Assembly: GCF_002900365.1 (NCBI RefSeq)
Contig: NZ_CP025980.1
Location: forward strand, 62,001 to 126,000
DNA: 64,000 nucleotides
Source: Escherichia marmotae
Lineage (GTDB): Bacteria; Pseudomonadota; Gammaproteobacteria; Enterobacterales; Enterobacteriaceae
Reading direction: 5' to 3'
Part shown: positions 9,512 through 17,398 of the stretch, piece by piece
Position numbering within the stretch: position 1 is the stretch's first letter
Layout: every line of letters starts with the position of its first letter
Made by a program: the position numbers and the translations under genes
Notes under the pieces: model-generated
What the model saw: only the letters and a program-made list of their open reading frames with translations
The model's database searches: none
Told to the model about the DNA's origin: nothing

Positions 9512-10252
9512 TTTTTTTATTCACCAAAAAAAATATATTTGTCAGTTCTCTAGCAGAAAAACCCAATTGATTTTTTATTTCTGTTGAAAAATGTGATGCT
9601 GATGCGTATCCATTTTTCATCGCCGCGGATGTGATGGTTTCTTTATGTAGAAAGACATCTAATAAACCATTAACCAATCTCCAGAGGCTCAGCTCTTCTT
9701 TAACTTTTGCTCCAAGGGCTTTCTTGCATAATTTTCTAAAATAAGCCTCTGAAACTCCATATCCTTCAGTTAAATTTTTTATTTTTACACTTTCATCTCG
9801 GTCAATTGACTTCAAAAGATAAAGAACTAAATGATAGGATTCTGTCATCCTAATCAACATCAGCGCATCTTTTATCTCTTGACCGGGAGACAAAATAAAA
9901 TTAAGCATTAACCCATCGACAACAGAATCTTTATCACAATGCTCGTGATGAGCATACATATAATCGAAGTAAAAATAATTTTTAGTTGAATATCTCTTAA
10001 AATCAATATTATTAAAATAATCCCAGAACGCTAAGAATTTAGCACACATATTTACATTAAAGCCACAGTGATAAATCACTTCACTTCTTATTTTTATATT
10101 TAAATCTCTGGCAAAAAAAAACCACGCCACGCCGGAGATAATTCAACGACACAACGTTCTCTATTTTTTATGAGTTCTACTGTCGTAGCAGCATGCTCAC
10201 AAGTACTAATGTAAATCATACTAGTTGTGTGCAATCCTTTATATTTTATCAA
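9498..10252 (-). CDS. mxiE: MxiE, AraC-type transcription activator, expressed by slippage
   Basis: MxiE with its co-activator IpgC turns on late effector genes when the T3SS is active. The gene is split into two frames: mxiEa (TTG at 10252 to TGA at 10081) and mxiEb (open from 10130 to 9498, 210 codons). They meet at a run of nine T residues on the coding strand (10121-10113), the same arrangement in which S. flexneri makes full MxiE by transcriptional slippage. The fused protein begins (L)IKYKGLHTTSM and carries two helix-turn-helix motifs in its last ~100 residues (LTEGYGVSEAYFRKL; ITSAAMKNGYASASHFS). The TTG start aligns with the Shigella N-terminus. Confidence 0.93.
10113..10121 (-). promoter_or_regulatory. 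T9 transcriptional slippage site in mxiE
   Basis: Nine consecutive T on the coding strand join the mxiEa frame (ending ...SPAWRGFFF) to the mxiEb frame (continuing ...RDLNIKI). The run has the same length as the functional slippage tract known in S. flexneri mxiE. RNA polymerase stuttering there would give mRNA encoding the full activator. Confidence 0.85.
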
Positions 10253-10256
10253 AACT

Positions 10257-10679
10257 CTACGACTCCTTTTTTCTAAGCTGTATTTTTACTTCGCTATCTT
10301 TTTCGAGATATATAATATTGTTTACCCCCCCACCTCTTAGTACTACGCCATCTCGTAGCAGGTTGAATAAATTACCAACAGACTGTTTTTGATATATCCC
10401 TAAACAAGAGTCTGATCTTATGTTGTTAAAAGTAGCACTGAATTTACCTGAATTAAATCCGTAAACAGCATGATCACTTATACATTTCGAATGAACCTTC
10501 AATTTTTTTTCTTTTGGAATAAATGTTAATGAGAAGTCTTCTGGTAAATATGTAAATTCTTTACCGACAGGAACAATATTCCAACTTTCATTTACATTGA
10601 AAAAAGGATATTTTAATGAACAACCACTAAGAGAAAATATACACGTTAAAGCTAAGCATATTTTACCATGCCATTTCAT
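10257..10679 (-). CDS. mxiM: MxiM, pilotin lipoprotein for the MxiD secretin
   Basis: A 140-residue lipoprotein with a signal peptide and lipobox LSGC near residue 20. In Shigella MxiM binds the MxiD C-terminus and carries the secretin to the outer membrane. The ATG at 10679 is preferred over an earlier in-frame ATG because GGAGGG lies about 6 bases ahead and the signal peptide then begins MKWHGK. Conserved segments such as SKCISDHAVYGFNSGKF agree with the S. flexneri protein; overall similarity is moderate. It follows mxiL with a small overlap of the ribosome site. Confidence 0.9.
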   Translation of the reverse strand: MKWHGKICLALTCIFSLSGCSLKYPFFNVNESWNIVPVGKEFTYLPEDFSLTFIPKEKKLKVHSKCISDHAVYGFNSGKFSATFNNIRSDSCLGIYQKQSVGNLFNLLRDGVVLRGGGVNNIIYLEKDSEVKIQLRKKES

Positions 10680-11070
10680 CCTGATCCCTCCCTGTTTCAA
10701 ACTCATCTCTAATAGCCTCGAATGTTGTTGTTTTTATATAAAAATCAATATTATTATATACAGCGATCGCATCATTAAATGCGCCAGGTATATCCAAGTC
10801 AATATTATTTTTTATAAAATCGTTAATAGCTGAACTTTTTTGATAAGCCGTGTAAAAGGGGAAGTGATTTTTGAACAAACTTTCTATCTCGTTAAATATC
10901 TCCTCATTATTTTTAGTTCCTAAATCGTTAGAAATAATTTTACTAAGCTCATCATTTACAATACTTATATCAGATGGAAGAGAACTTTTCACCAGATCTT
11001 CCATAATATAAATCCCTGTGTCATTTCTCCCCTGCTGAACTATATCAAGTGTCTGTACTCGTTCTATCAT
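10663..11070 (-). CDS. mxiL: MxiL, T3SS operon protein
   Basis: A roughly 135-residue acidic, helical cytoplasmic-type protein located between mxiN and mxiM, the place of mxiL in Shigella. No signal peptide or membrane segment is visible. Its precise biochemical role is not something I can read from the sequence. The start at 11070 (MIERVQTLD) is chosen because it overlaps the mxiN end by a short distance; the frame is open 11 codons further. Identification is mainly positional. Confidence 0.8.
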   Translation of the reverse strand: MIERVQTLDIVQQGRNDTGIYIMEDLVKSSLPSDISIVNDELSKIISNDLGTKNNEEIFNEIESLFKNHFPFYTAYQKSSAINDFIKNNIDLDIPGAFNDAIAVYNNIDFYIKTTTFEAIRDEFETGRDQDEMAW

Positions 11071-11743
11071 ATTCTCCACTCTCTGCCAATAAATCATTTG
11101 CAAATTTCTTTATGATTTCTTTGTATGTTTTATTGAAAAATAATTTATCTTGTTTAGTCAGTCTTTCTGCAAACTCAGATTTTACCTGAGATATGATATC
11201 TTCTGGGCTGAATTCAACCACGCTATCACCATAACTAAACATATAATTTTCACATTCCACATAGCGATAATTTATATTCATATGCGGAGATGATTCAAAT
11301 TTTTGACATTCTATTTTTTTTGCCCACGTTCGGCTTCTTACCGGTAATACAATCACCAATTCTGAGGCAGATTCATTTAATGACTCAATCCATGCATTTA
11401 GAAGGTCATCAACTATTGTTTTATTGTGCAAGTTGTCACCCAGAATACGACGAATGTAATTATCTACTTCTCTCCTATCATTATCTTGCTTTAATTTCCA
11501 TTCACTTAAAAAGTTAACAACATGCCTAAATGCACATTGCATACCATCTTGATAGCCTTGCCTAATTGCATCAACTCGTAACGACTCTCCCTTTCTGGTA
11601 GCCTCAAGTAAAATTTGTTTTACCTTTTTTCGACTTTCAATTTCTCTATTTCTAATTGTTTTACATAAATCCTTTTCCTCTTTTTTTATAATGATACCAT
11701 TATAGGCATTAGCTTTTGACACAGGTAAAGTATTTTCTTGCAT
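11045..11743 (-). CDS. mxiN: MxiN (SctL), ATPase stator / sorting-platform protein
   Basis: A 232-residue FliH/SctL-type protein, the spoke that connects Spa47 to the Spa33 pods and regulates the ATPase. The N-terminal half is highly charged and helical (about 20-100), followed by a V-type-ATPase subunit E-like C-terminal domain (about 125-225). Length is the same as in Shigella to within a few residues. It overlaps mxiK upstream by 35 bases and mxiL downstream. Confidence 0.93.
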   Translation of the reverse strand: MQENTLPVSKANAYNGIIIKKEEKDLCKTIRNREIESRKKVKQILLEATRKGESLRVDAIRQGYQDGMQCAFRHVVNFLSEWKLKQDNDRREVDNYIRRILGDNLHNKTIVDDLLNAWIESLNESASELVIVLPVRSRTWAKKIECQKFESSPHMNINYRYVECENYMFSYGDSVVEFSPEDIISQVKSEFAERLTKQDKLFFNKTYKEIIKKFANDLLAESGEYDRTSTDT

Positions 11744-12230
11744 ATTGGATACCGTTGATAAGTTGCAAAGTATTTCTTTCTACCACTGTATCATTTACAT
11801 TTAACAATGCAGGATTAAACAGTAATTTAATGCGTTCAAATAACCCATGTGGAATATAATTTTCCCATGCAATCATCTGATTAAATCCGCTGTTAATAAT
11901 TTCGGAATTTGTATCACCCATGTTTTTTATAAAATCAAGGGCTACATCCTTCTTGCTAAAAGAAGGATGTTTTATGTTGTCAACACCTATATAGTAAGCA
12001 ACCATAGGAAGCAGATGCCAGTTACTTATGAACATGACGGCGACCCCATTTAGATTTTCAATAGAACAATCTAAATCATACTCATCAATTATTAGATTAT
12101 TAATTTCCCTTCTAATAATATCGTTACCCAAAAATCCATTTGGTACTTTTAGGCGCGAAGTATTTATATAGGACGCAGGATCAAAAATAATAGAAAGATA
12201 TTTTTTATAAACGCCCTCTATTTTCTGCAT
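11709..12230 (-). CDS. mxiK: MxiK (SctK), sorting-platform adaptor
   Basis: A 173-residue protein of the SctK/PrgK-adaptor type linking Spa33 pods to the MxiG cytoplasmic domain. The N-terminus MQKIEGVYKKYLSIIFDPAS and the region around NNLIIDEYDLDC fit the Shigella protein. The ATG at 12230 is preferred over one eight codons earlier because it lies just after the mxiJ stop and matches the family N-terminus. It is one of the more diverged genes in the operon. Confidence 0.9.
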   Translation of the reverse strand: MQKIEGVYKKYLSIIFDPASYINTSRLKVPNGFLGNDIIRREINNLIIDEYDLDCSIENLNGVAVMFISNWHLLPMVAYYIGVDNIKHPSFSKKDVALDFIKNMGDTNSEIINSGFNQMIAWENYIPHGLFERIKLLFNPALLNVNDTVVERNTLQLINGIQYARKYFTCVKS

Positions 12231-12234
12231 ATAA

Positions 12235-12960
12235 CTATTTTTTCTTTGAACCAAAGACTCTAAAGATCCAAATGCCAGCCAGAATGAGTAGTGGAATAGA
12301 TGCTAGAAATAAATACCAAAACTCATTATAAAAACTGCTCTTAACTTCCTTAACAGGCTGAACGTTCGTATACACGTATTCTTCTTTTGGTGTAAGAATC
12401 ACTGAAATATTTTCATATTTTACCTCAGAAAAAGTGTTTTTCAAAAAACGTTTAATATTGCTAACGAGTAATTCCGAATCTTTTGGTGAATCATAGATCG
12501 CTATAACAGAAACATGCATCGGTCTAGAAGAACCATTTTTATCATCAAGGTCATAGCTTACATGTACTTTTGCAGATATGACCCCACCAATTGAAACCAA
12601 TGATTGTTCAAGTCTTTGCTCAATAGCACTATACAACCTCGCTTTCTCTGCTCTTGGTGAAGAGACTAATGAGTCAGCTGGAAACATTTGCGAAATATCG
12701 ACTCTCTCAGAGTTTGGAAGATGGTACATTCTCATCAAATCAACCGATGATGCAAATGCTCCCTTTTCAACTTGTACGGCAATCCCTTGTTTACCGACAT
12801 CAACTTTTTTAGCCGATATATTATGCCGTTCCAAGACTGATATTATCTCATTAGCTTGATTTTGGGATAGGTTGTTGACCAACTCTTCACGTTGTTCACA
12901 CCCACCCAACATAAGCATGGACAATAAGAATAGACCTTTATGCTTAAACATAACACTCAT
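12235..12960 (-). CDS. mxiJ: MxiJ (SctJ), inner-membrane ring lipoprotein
   Basis: A 241-residue basal-body lipoprotein of the YscJ/PrgK family forming the inner ring on the periplasmic side with MxiG. The signal peptide ends in LMLGGC (Cys near residue 21), the periplasmic domain contains the family blocks SSPRAEKARLYSAIEQRLEQ and RPMHVSVIAIYDSP, and a C-terminal anchor lies at about 213-232. Its ATG overlaps the mxiI TGA (ATGA at 12960-12957); an in-frame ATG three codons later is the alternative start. Confidence 0.96.
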   Translation of the reverse strand: MSVMFKHKGLFLLSMLMLGGCEQREELVNNLSQNQANEIISVLERHNISAKKVDVGKQGIAVQVEKGAFASSVDLMRMYHLPNSERVDISQMFPADSLVSSPRAEKARLYSAIEQRLEQSLVSIGGVISAKVHVSYDLDDKNGSSRPMHVSVIAIYDSPKDSELLVSNIKRFLKNTFSEVKYENISVILTPKEEYVYTNVQPVKEVKSSFYNEFWYLFLASIPLLILAGIWIFRVFGSKKK

Positions 12961-13250
12961 GCTTTCAATAAGGTTTCAACGGCAGTAACTGTTTTTCTCG
13001 TCAATGTGCCAATCAATGATACAGTCAAAGAGTAATTTGAAGTCATCCTTTGTAGATTGGCAAGTTCCTCCGTACTTAAGGACTTCTGACCATCAACCAT
13101 ATTTGTTATCTTAAAAACTGTCGCATCCGTATCCATTTTAAGCTCTCCATATTTATTGACAACAAGATCTTCAAGCGAAGACACTTCATTTGAATGTAAA
13201 GAGCCAGCTCTGATAATATCAATTTGATTAACTGGTTCAATATAACTCAT
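12957..13250 (-). CDS. mxiI: MxiI (SctI), inner rod protein
   Basis: A 97-residue inner-rod protein of the PrgJ/YscI family that adapts the needle to the export gate. The C-terminal helix (about 60-97, ending VETLLKA) is the conserved part that packs like a needle subunit. It lies between mxiH and mxiJ as in all mxi operons and ends in an ATGA overlap with mxiJ. Confidence 0.95.
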   Translation of the reverse strand: MSYIEPVNQIDIIRAGSLHSNEVSSLEDLVVNKYGELKMDTDATVFKITNMVDGQKSLSTEELANLQRMTSNYSLTVSLIGTLTRKTVTAVETLLKA

Positions 13251-13263
13251 AGATAATTACCTG

Positions 13264-13515
13264 TTAACGGAAGTTCTGAATAATTGCAGCATCTACATCT
13301 TTGATCACTTTAACAGTATTACTTTGAGCATTTCTGTATAGAGTATATTCAGAAAGCTTACTTTGATACTCCGCCAACAATTGTGGATTCGAAGGATTCA
13401 CCGTCAGCTTCTCCAGCGCTGCAGTCAGTTCATCCTGTAAGGTTTTAGTGCCTTTATCAAAATCAGCAGATAATTCACTTAAAGTCCAATCACTTTCTGG
13501 TACTGCAATACTCAT
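13264..13515 (-). CDS. mxiH: MxiH (SctF), needle subunit
   Basis: An 83-residue needle protein, exactly the Shigella length, nearly identical to the family with the PSNPQLLAEYQSKLSEYTLY helix-turn-helix and C-terminal IIQNFR. A strong ribosome site, AAGAGGAATGAT, precedes the ATG, fitting the very high expression this protein needs. Confidence 0.98.
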   Translation of the reverse strand: MSIAVPESDWTLSELSADFDKGTKTLQDELTAALEKLTVNPSNPQLLAEYQSKLSEYTLYRNAQSNTVKVIKDVDAAIIQNFR

Positions 13516-13525
13516 ATCATTCCTC

Positions 13526-14638
13526 TTAATTTGTTTTATTTAAAAAGAACCAATGTTTATCATTCAACATTACATAGCTATCTTTACTGTTAAGATATGA
13601 CTTCCCCTTAAAGTCATCATCCATCAACTGGATAACAAACTCGATATATTGATCACCATATATATCTTTAAAATCAGAAATCATTTTATTCATTAGTTCC
13701 AGTTTTTCATCTGATAGCTCTTCCATGACAGAATATGTAACTTTATTATTAGCACTTGTCTCTTTGTATCGCACATTAGCCTTCGTAAATATCCCCCTGG
13801 CAAATAATTTTGCCTTTTCATCACTTAAATAAATTAGGTCAATGCCTTTAAAGTATGGAAATTGTTTTATCAAAGAATCTTTTACCGCACTGATTTCCGC
13901 ATTAGAAAGATCATTTCTCTCTTTACTTAAAAAAACAATTAAATTTGCACTGGAGCTTGTAATTTTAAAGTTAATTAAATTAATCGCAGGAAATCTTTGA
14001 TTGATGTATTCTTTTATTTTATTTTTTTCCAATGCCGCCGTTATTATCTTCCGGCATTTATTAAAATTAGCTTTATTTAGGGAAACAGATGCCCACACAG
14101 CATCGTTTTGCGTCTCTGCAATAATGTAATTGCATTTGTCGATATTGACTATGCCATATTTTTTCTCATCAATAATTTGTGCAATTTCTTTTGCTTCATC
14201 ATGTCTAAAAAATAAAACAATCATACTGGTGATAATGATAAAAGCCAAAGAAACAATAATCAACACATATTTTTTAAAATTATTTTCTTTTTTACCTTTC
14301 TCAACATTAGTTCCCTTCATATTCAAAACAAAGAAATCAAAATTATTATACCTGAAAGAATTAGTATCTGAGTCCAAATGAATACATTCTTCTTCGGTAT
14401 TATGGATAATGATACCCCCATCGTCAGACAACTTAATATGAACAATATCATCATCACTATCGACTATCGGAATGACATTTTCAGGAACAACTCCATCAGA
14501 AAATTTTATGCTTTCTATTGCCTTCCCAAAAGCAATTAAATTATCGCCATAATATAAAGGATATTCAATTTCATCACCATTTGCTGATTTCACTAAAAGT
14601 GTAATTTGTGCAGGACCTGTTTTGTTTGTCTCAGACAT
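13526..14638 (-). CDS. mxiG: MxiG (SctD), inner-membrane ring protein
   Basis: A 370-residue bitopic protein of the inner ring. The N-terminal ~120 residues are the FHA-like cytoplasmic domain that binds MxiK/Spa33; one membrane helix lies at about 126-147 (VLIIVSLAFIIITSMIVLFF); the rest forms the periplasmic ring domains. Length is one residue from S. flexneri MxiG. AAGAGGATGT precedes the ATG. It heads the needle-complex block, 16 bases after ipgF. Confidence 0.96.
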   Translation of the reverse strand: MSETNKTGPAQITLLVKSANGDEIEYPLYYGDNLIAFGKAIESIKFSDGVVPENVIPIVDSDDDIVHIKLSDDGGIIIHNTEEECIHLDSDTNSFRYNNFDFFVLNMKGTNVEKGKKENNFKKYVLIIVSLAFIIITSMIVLFFRHDEAKEIAQIIDEKKYGIVNIDKCNYIIAETQNDAVWASVSLNKANFNKCRKIITAALEKNKIKEYINQRFPAINLINFKITSSSANLIVFLSKERNDLSNAEISAVKDSLIKQFPYFKGIDLIYLSDEKAKLFARGIFTKANVRYKETSANNKVTYSVMEELSDEKLELMNKMISDFKDIYGDQYIEFVIQLMDDDFKGKSYLNSKDSYVMLNDKHWFFLNKTN

Positions 14639-14654
14639 ACATCCTCTTATATTT

Positions 14655-15104
14655 TTAGATTCTTATTTTACTCTCTCTTTCAATTCTTATATACCTTTTA
14701 TAAACATCTTCTGCATATTTTAATCTTTGTTTCTCCTTTTTAGAGGATGTACCTGCATTATATGCCCCTACAGCCTCCCAACCTCTTCCATACTTAAGCA
14801 TAAACTCATTTAGCAATTTAGCTGCGTATAAAATTGAAAGGCATGGAGACTCAATTAAATCTTCTTTTGAATATCCCATTTCACTAAGCCTTTTAAGATG
14901 AAAATCATTTATTTGCATTATACCATAATCTTTACTCCCATTTTTATTTACATTAATGGCTGTAGTTTTAAAGCCTGATTCTTTTTCCGCTATCGCCTTT
15001 AATAAACTCGGAGGAATATTATATCTCTCACCTGCAACACCCCAGCAATCTGCGTTGCTCAAAAAAGGAATCATGAACAATAAAACTGCAGCCAAGCGAA
15101 TCAT
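14655..15104 (-). CDS. ipgF: IpgF, periplasmic lytic transglycosylase
   Basis: A 149-residue SLT-type peptidoglycan lyase that opens the cell wall for assembly of the needle complex. A signal peptide (MIRLAAVLLFMIPFLSNA) precedes the domain, with catalytic Glu42 in AIAEKESGF and the AVGAYNAG motif near residue 115. The start at 15104 is chosen over an earlier in-frame ATG because it gives the signal peptide, overlaps the ipgE stop as ATGA, and has GGGGGA upstream. Confidence 0.95.
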   Translation of the reverse strand: MIRLAAVLLFMIPFLSNADCWGVAGERYNIPPSLLKAIAEKESGFKTTAINVNKNGSKDYGIMQINDFHLKRLSEMGYSKEDLIESPCLSILYAAKLLNEFMLKYGRGWEAVGAYNAGTSSKKEKQRLKYAEDVYKRYIRIERESKIRI

Positions 15105-15466
15105 ACTTCCCCCAGCATACGTCGTGTAAATATTTCTTTCAACCAACGAACACGCATAACAAAATATTCTACATGCACTGATATATCTTCATATTCATAA
15201 ATTGTTGATAGATCTAATCTTGCAATTAAACTTTCCCCCTCGTTATCAGTTGTTAAATATACCTTATCTGAATAATTAAGGCTTAGTGCATAAATAATAT
15301 CATTTATATTTTCAGGTAATGCACAAAACGGGCTGAATAATCCTACTGTGTCTGAATCTCTTTCAATATAAATCAATATATCATCATCAAACACTATTCC
15401 TTGTTCATCGGGGTCTATTGATGGTATATCCAATATTTTACAAATATTATCAATAATATCTTCCAT
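15101..15466 (-). CDS. ipgE: IpgE, chaperone of IpgD
   Basis: A 121-residue acidic class IA chaperone that stabilises IpgD before secretion. The family blocks DDDILIYIERD and SPFCALPENINDIIYALSLNYSD-type region are visible. Two in-frame ATGs start the frame (15472 and 15466); the second has AAGG at better spacing and matches the Shigella N-terminus (MED). It directly follows ipgD and overlaps ipgF by 4 bases, so effector, chaperone and ipgF are coupled. Confidence 0.94.
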   Translation of the reverse strand: MEDIIDNICKILDIPSIDPDEQGIVFDDDILIYIERDSDTVGLFSPFCALPENINDIIYALSLNYSDKVYLTTDNEGESLIARLDLSTIYEYEDISVHVEYFVMRVRWLKEIFTRRMLGEV

Positions 15467-15475
15467 ATTCATCCT

Positions 15476-17089
15476 TTATACAAACGAAGAAAAACCTTTT
15501 ACCATATCCCATATTTTATTATCACCAATTCTTTTACTATATGATAAGTCTAACGATGACATCGGTAATTTTTTAATAACTTTACTACCTGGGACACCAG
15601 TATTATTCTCTTGGATTTCCATGTTGCCGCTATTAATCAAAACTTCACCAAATAAAACCTGGTCTTCTTTACTTAATTTACCGTTCACTTTTGAATATTC
15701 ACCGCTTTGGTGTTTCATTATAACTTCTCTTTTTACTTCCGCATCATGCATGCCAGTTCTGTCTTTACCACTTTTACAGTTCCAGCAAGGCACTGCACCT
15801 ATTTCATAGGCTAACATAGAAATTCGTTGCGATAACTTATATGGCTCCCCTCCATCGTTTTTATGTAGGTCATTTATCATTATTTCCCTAATCTGACCAG
15901 CCAATGTAAGAATATCTTTCTGTTTATGTGGGTTTAACTTAGTGTGTTCGCCAGCCCATCCACTCACAACGCCCTTCGAAAGAAAATCTTTTCCCAACAA
16001 TATTTCAATCGAGGCGTTATTTAACTTATCAACCGCTTTCCAGCCAAGACCAAGTTTCAGAGCCAACTCATTAACACCACAATTAAATGGTAATATTTCT
16101 AAATGCACTTTAACACTTTTTAAAACGCCATTTTCATCCTCTATTTTTAATTCGGTTGGTTGCCCCTTTGGTGATATTAATCTCTTCAATGCTTTAACCT
16201 GATCTTTGAGCATAACATCTTCTCCTCCCGTAACCTTTGTCGGTGTTAAAAGAGCTGTAGATACCATTCTCAAATTCACAGTCTCACCTGCTAAAGCGCG
16301 ATTTACTAATTCAGGTTTGCTAAATAATGCTGCGGTTGCCAACTCCCTGGCTTTACTGAAAGCAGCATCATCTCTTTCTCTGGTATTTTTTTCTAATCCA
16401 TATGGAGATAATACTCCATGCCTGATACCGGAGAACAACTCTTCTCCATTATCGCCTGTGACCTTTGAAATCCACATATTTGCAATATGTGTTTTTTCTG
16501 TTGTTGAAGCACAGCAAATACCTTTCCCATTATATTTATTTTCAAAAATATCGTTTTTCCCAATTTTCATTTGTGATGCAGGCGTCAATTCAAATCGATA
16601 TGATTTACCACCATGCTCAAGCGCTTTCGTTATAGTATCCCAAGGCTTGTTATTTAAATATTTTGTGAATATTTCTTTCGCTTTAATTTGAGCATCGTTT
16701 TTGTTCTTAATTCCAAACTGCTTTTGTAATTCTTGATAAACAGTCCTGTTAAGAACTCTGATATCGTTTAATTTTAATTCACTAAAACCTTTTGATTCAT
16801 ATTGTTTCATCAATTGATTGATGACAGATGCGTCCCCACCGGCTAACTTAATTGCAGTAGCAAATACAGTGGCTCTTTCATGCGCAAAGACAAAACTTTT
16901 ACCTAAAAGTTTTGTTTGGTTTTGCAGATACAGGTTGTTAAGTCGCTCAAGAGCTTTTTCTCCCCCACCACGTTTTACCCTCGGTAAATCGACTACTTTC
17001 CCCCCAGTTGGCTTATCTCCCCCACCTACTTTATTGGATTCATTAACAGGCAGTGAAACTCTCATATGACCGAAGTTTGTTATCTGCAT
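15476..17089 (-). CDS. ipgD: IpgD, phosphoinositide 4-phosphatase effector
   Basis: A 537-residue effector that dephosphorylates PI(4,5)P2 to PI(5)P in host cells, promoting blebbing, PI3K/Akt survival signals and entry. The catalytic P-loop CX5R is intact (Cys438-KSGKD-Arg444), followed by TGMHDAE. It is the first gene of the long leftward operon and has GAGGTG ahead of its ATG. Length matches S. flexneri (538). It probably responds to VirB through the shared intergenic region with icsB. Confidence 0.97.
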   Translation of the reverse strand: MQITNFGHMRVSLPVNESNKVGGGDKPTGGKVVDLPRVKRGGGEKALERLNNLYLQNQTKLLGKSFVFAHERATVFATAIKLAGGDASVINQLMKQYESKGFSELKLNDIRVLNRTVYQELQKQFGIKNKNDAQIKAKEIFTKYLNNKPWDTITKALEHGGKSYRFELTPASQMKIGKNDIFENKYNGKGICCASTTEKTHIANMWISKVTGDNGEELFSGIRHGVLSPYGLEKNTRERDDAAFSKARELATAALFSKPELVNRALAGETVNLRMVSTALLTPTKVTGGEDVMLKDQVKALKRLISPKGQPTELKIEDENGVLKSVKVHLEILPFNCGVNELALKLGLGWKAVDKLNNASIEILLGKDFLSKGVVSGWAGEHTKLNPHKQKDILTLAGQIREIMINDLHKNDGGEPYKLSQRISMLAYEIGAVPCWNCKSGKDRTGMHDAEVKREVIMKHQSGEYSKVNGKLSKEDQVLFGEVLINSGNMEIQENNTGVPGSKVIKKLPMSSLDLSYSKRIGDNKIWDMVKGFSSFV

Positions 17090-17398
17090 TTATAACACCT
17101 CTCTTATAAGTAAGGGCTGTTTCATTCAATGACATGTTCCGTTTTTACCGCAAGTAACAAAGTGGTTCAACAGCTATTATGCTTTTTTTAAAAATGTATC
17201 TTTGATACTTTCAGCTTAAGGACTAATGCGTGGGATTTCAGTATGAAATCGTCTGATAGAATCGATTTTGTAAAAAGAGAAACATATACGATACATTACT
17301 TGCATAAAGCTAAAAAATTTCTTATAGAATAGGAAAAGTAAAATACATTAACCTTTGGTGTCCAATAACTATTTCCTTCACGAAAGAGCCTGTATAGT
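17090..17398. promoter_or_regulatory. Divergent ipgD/icsB promoter region
   Basis: This 309-base AT-rich gap separates the leftward mxi-spa operon from the rightward ipa operon. In Shigella the matching region is silenced by H-NS and opened by VirB. It contains the palindromic VirB-type site listed separately and no open frame that I would call a gene. Exact promoter boxes cannot be fixed from inspection. Confidence 0.75.
17234..17250. promoter_or_regulatory. VirB-binding (parS-like) palindrome upstream of icsB
   Basis: GATTTCA-GTA-TGAAATC is a perfect 7-bp inverted repeat with a 3-base centre. It matches the known VirB recognition element near icsB (TTTCA...TGAAA arms), which nucleates VirB and displaces H-NS. 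It lies about 150 bases ahead of the icsB start. Confidence 0.8.
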
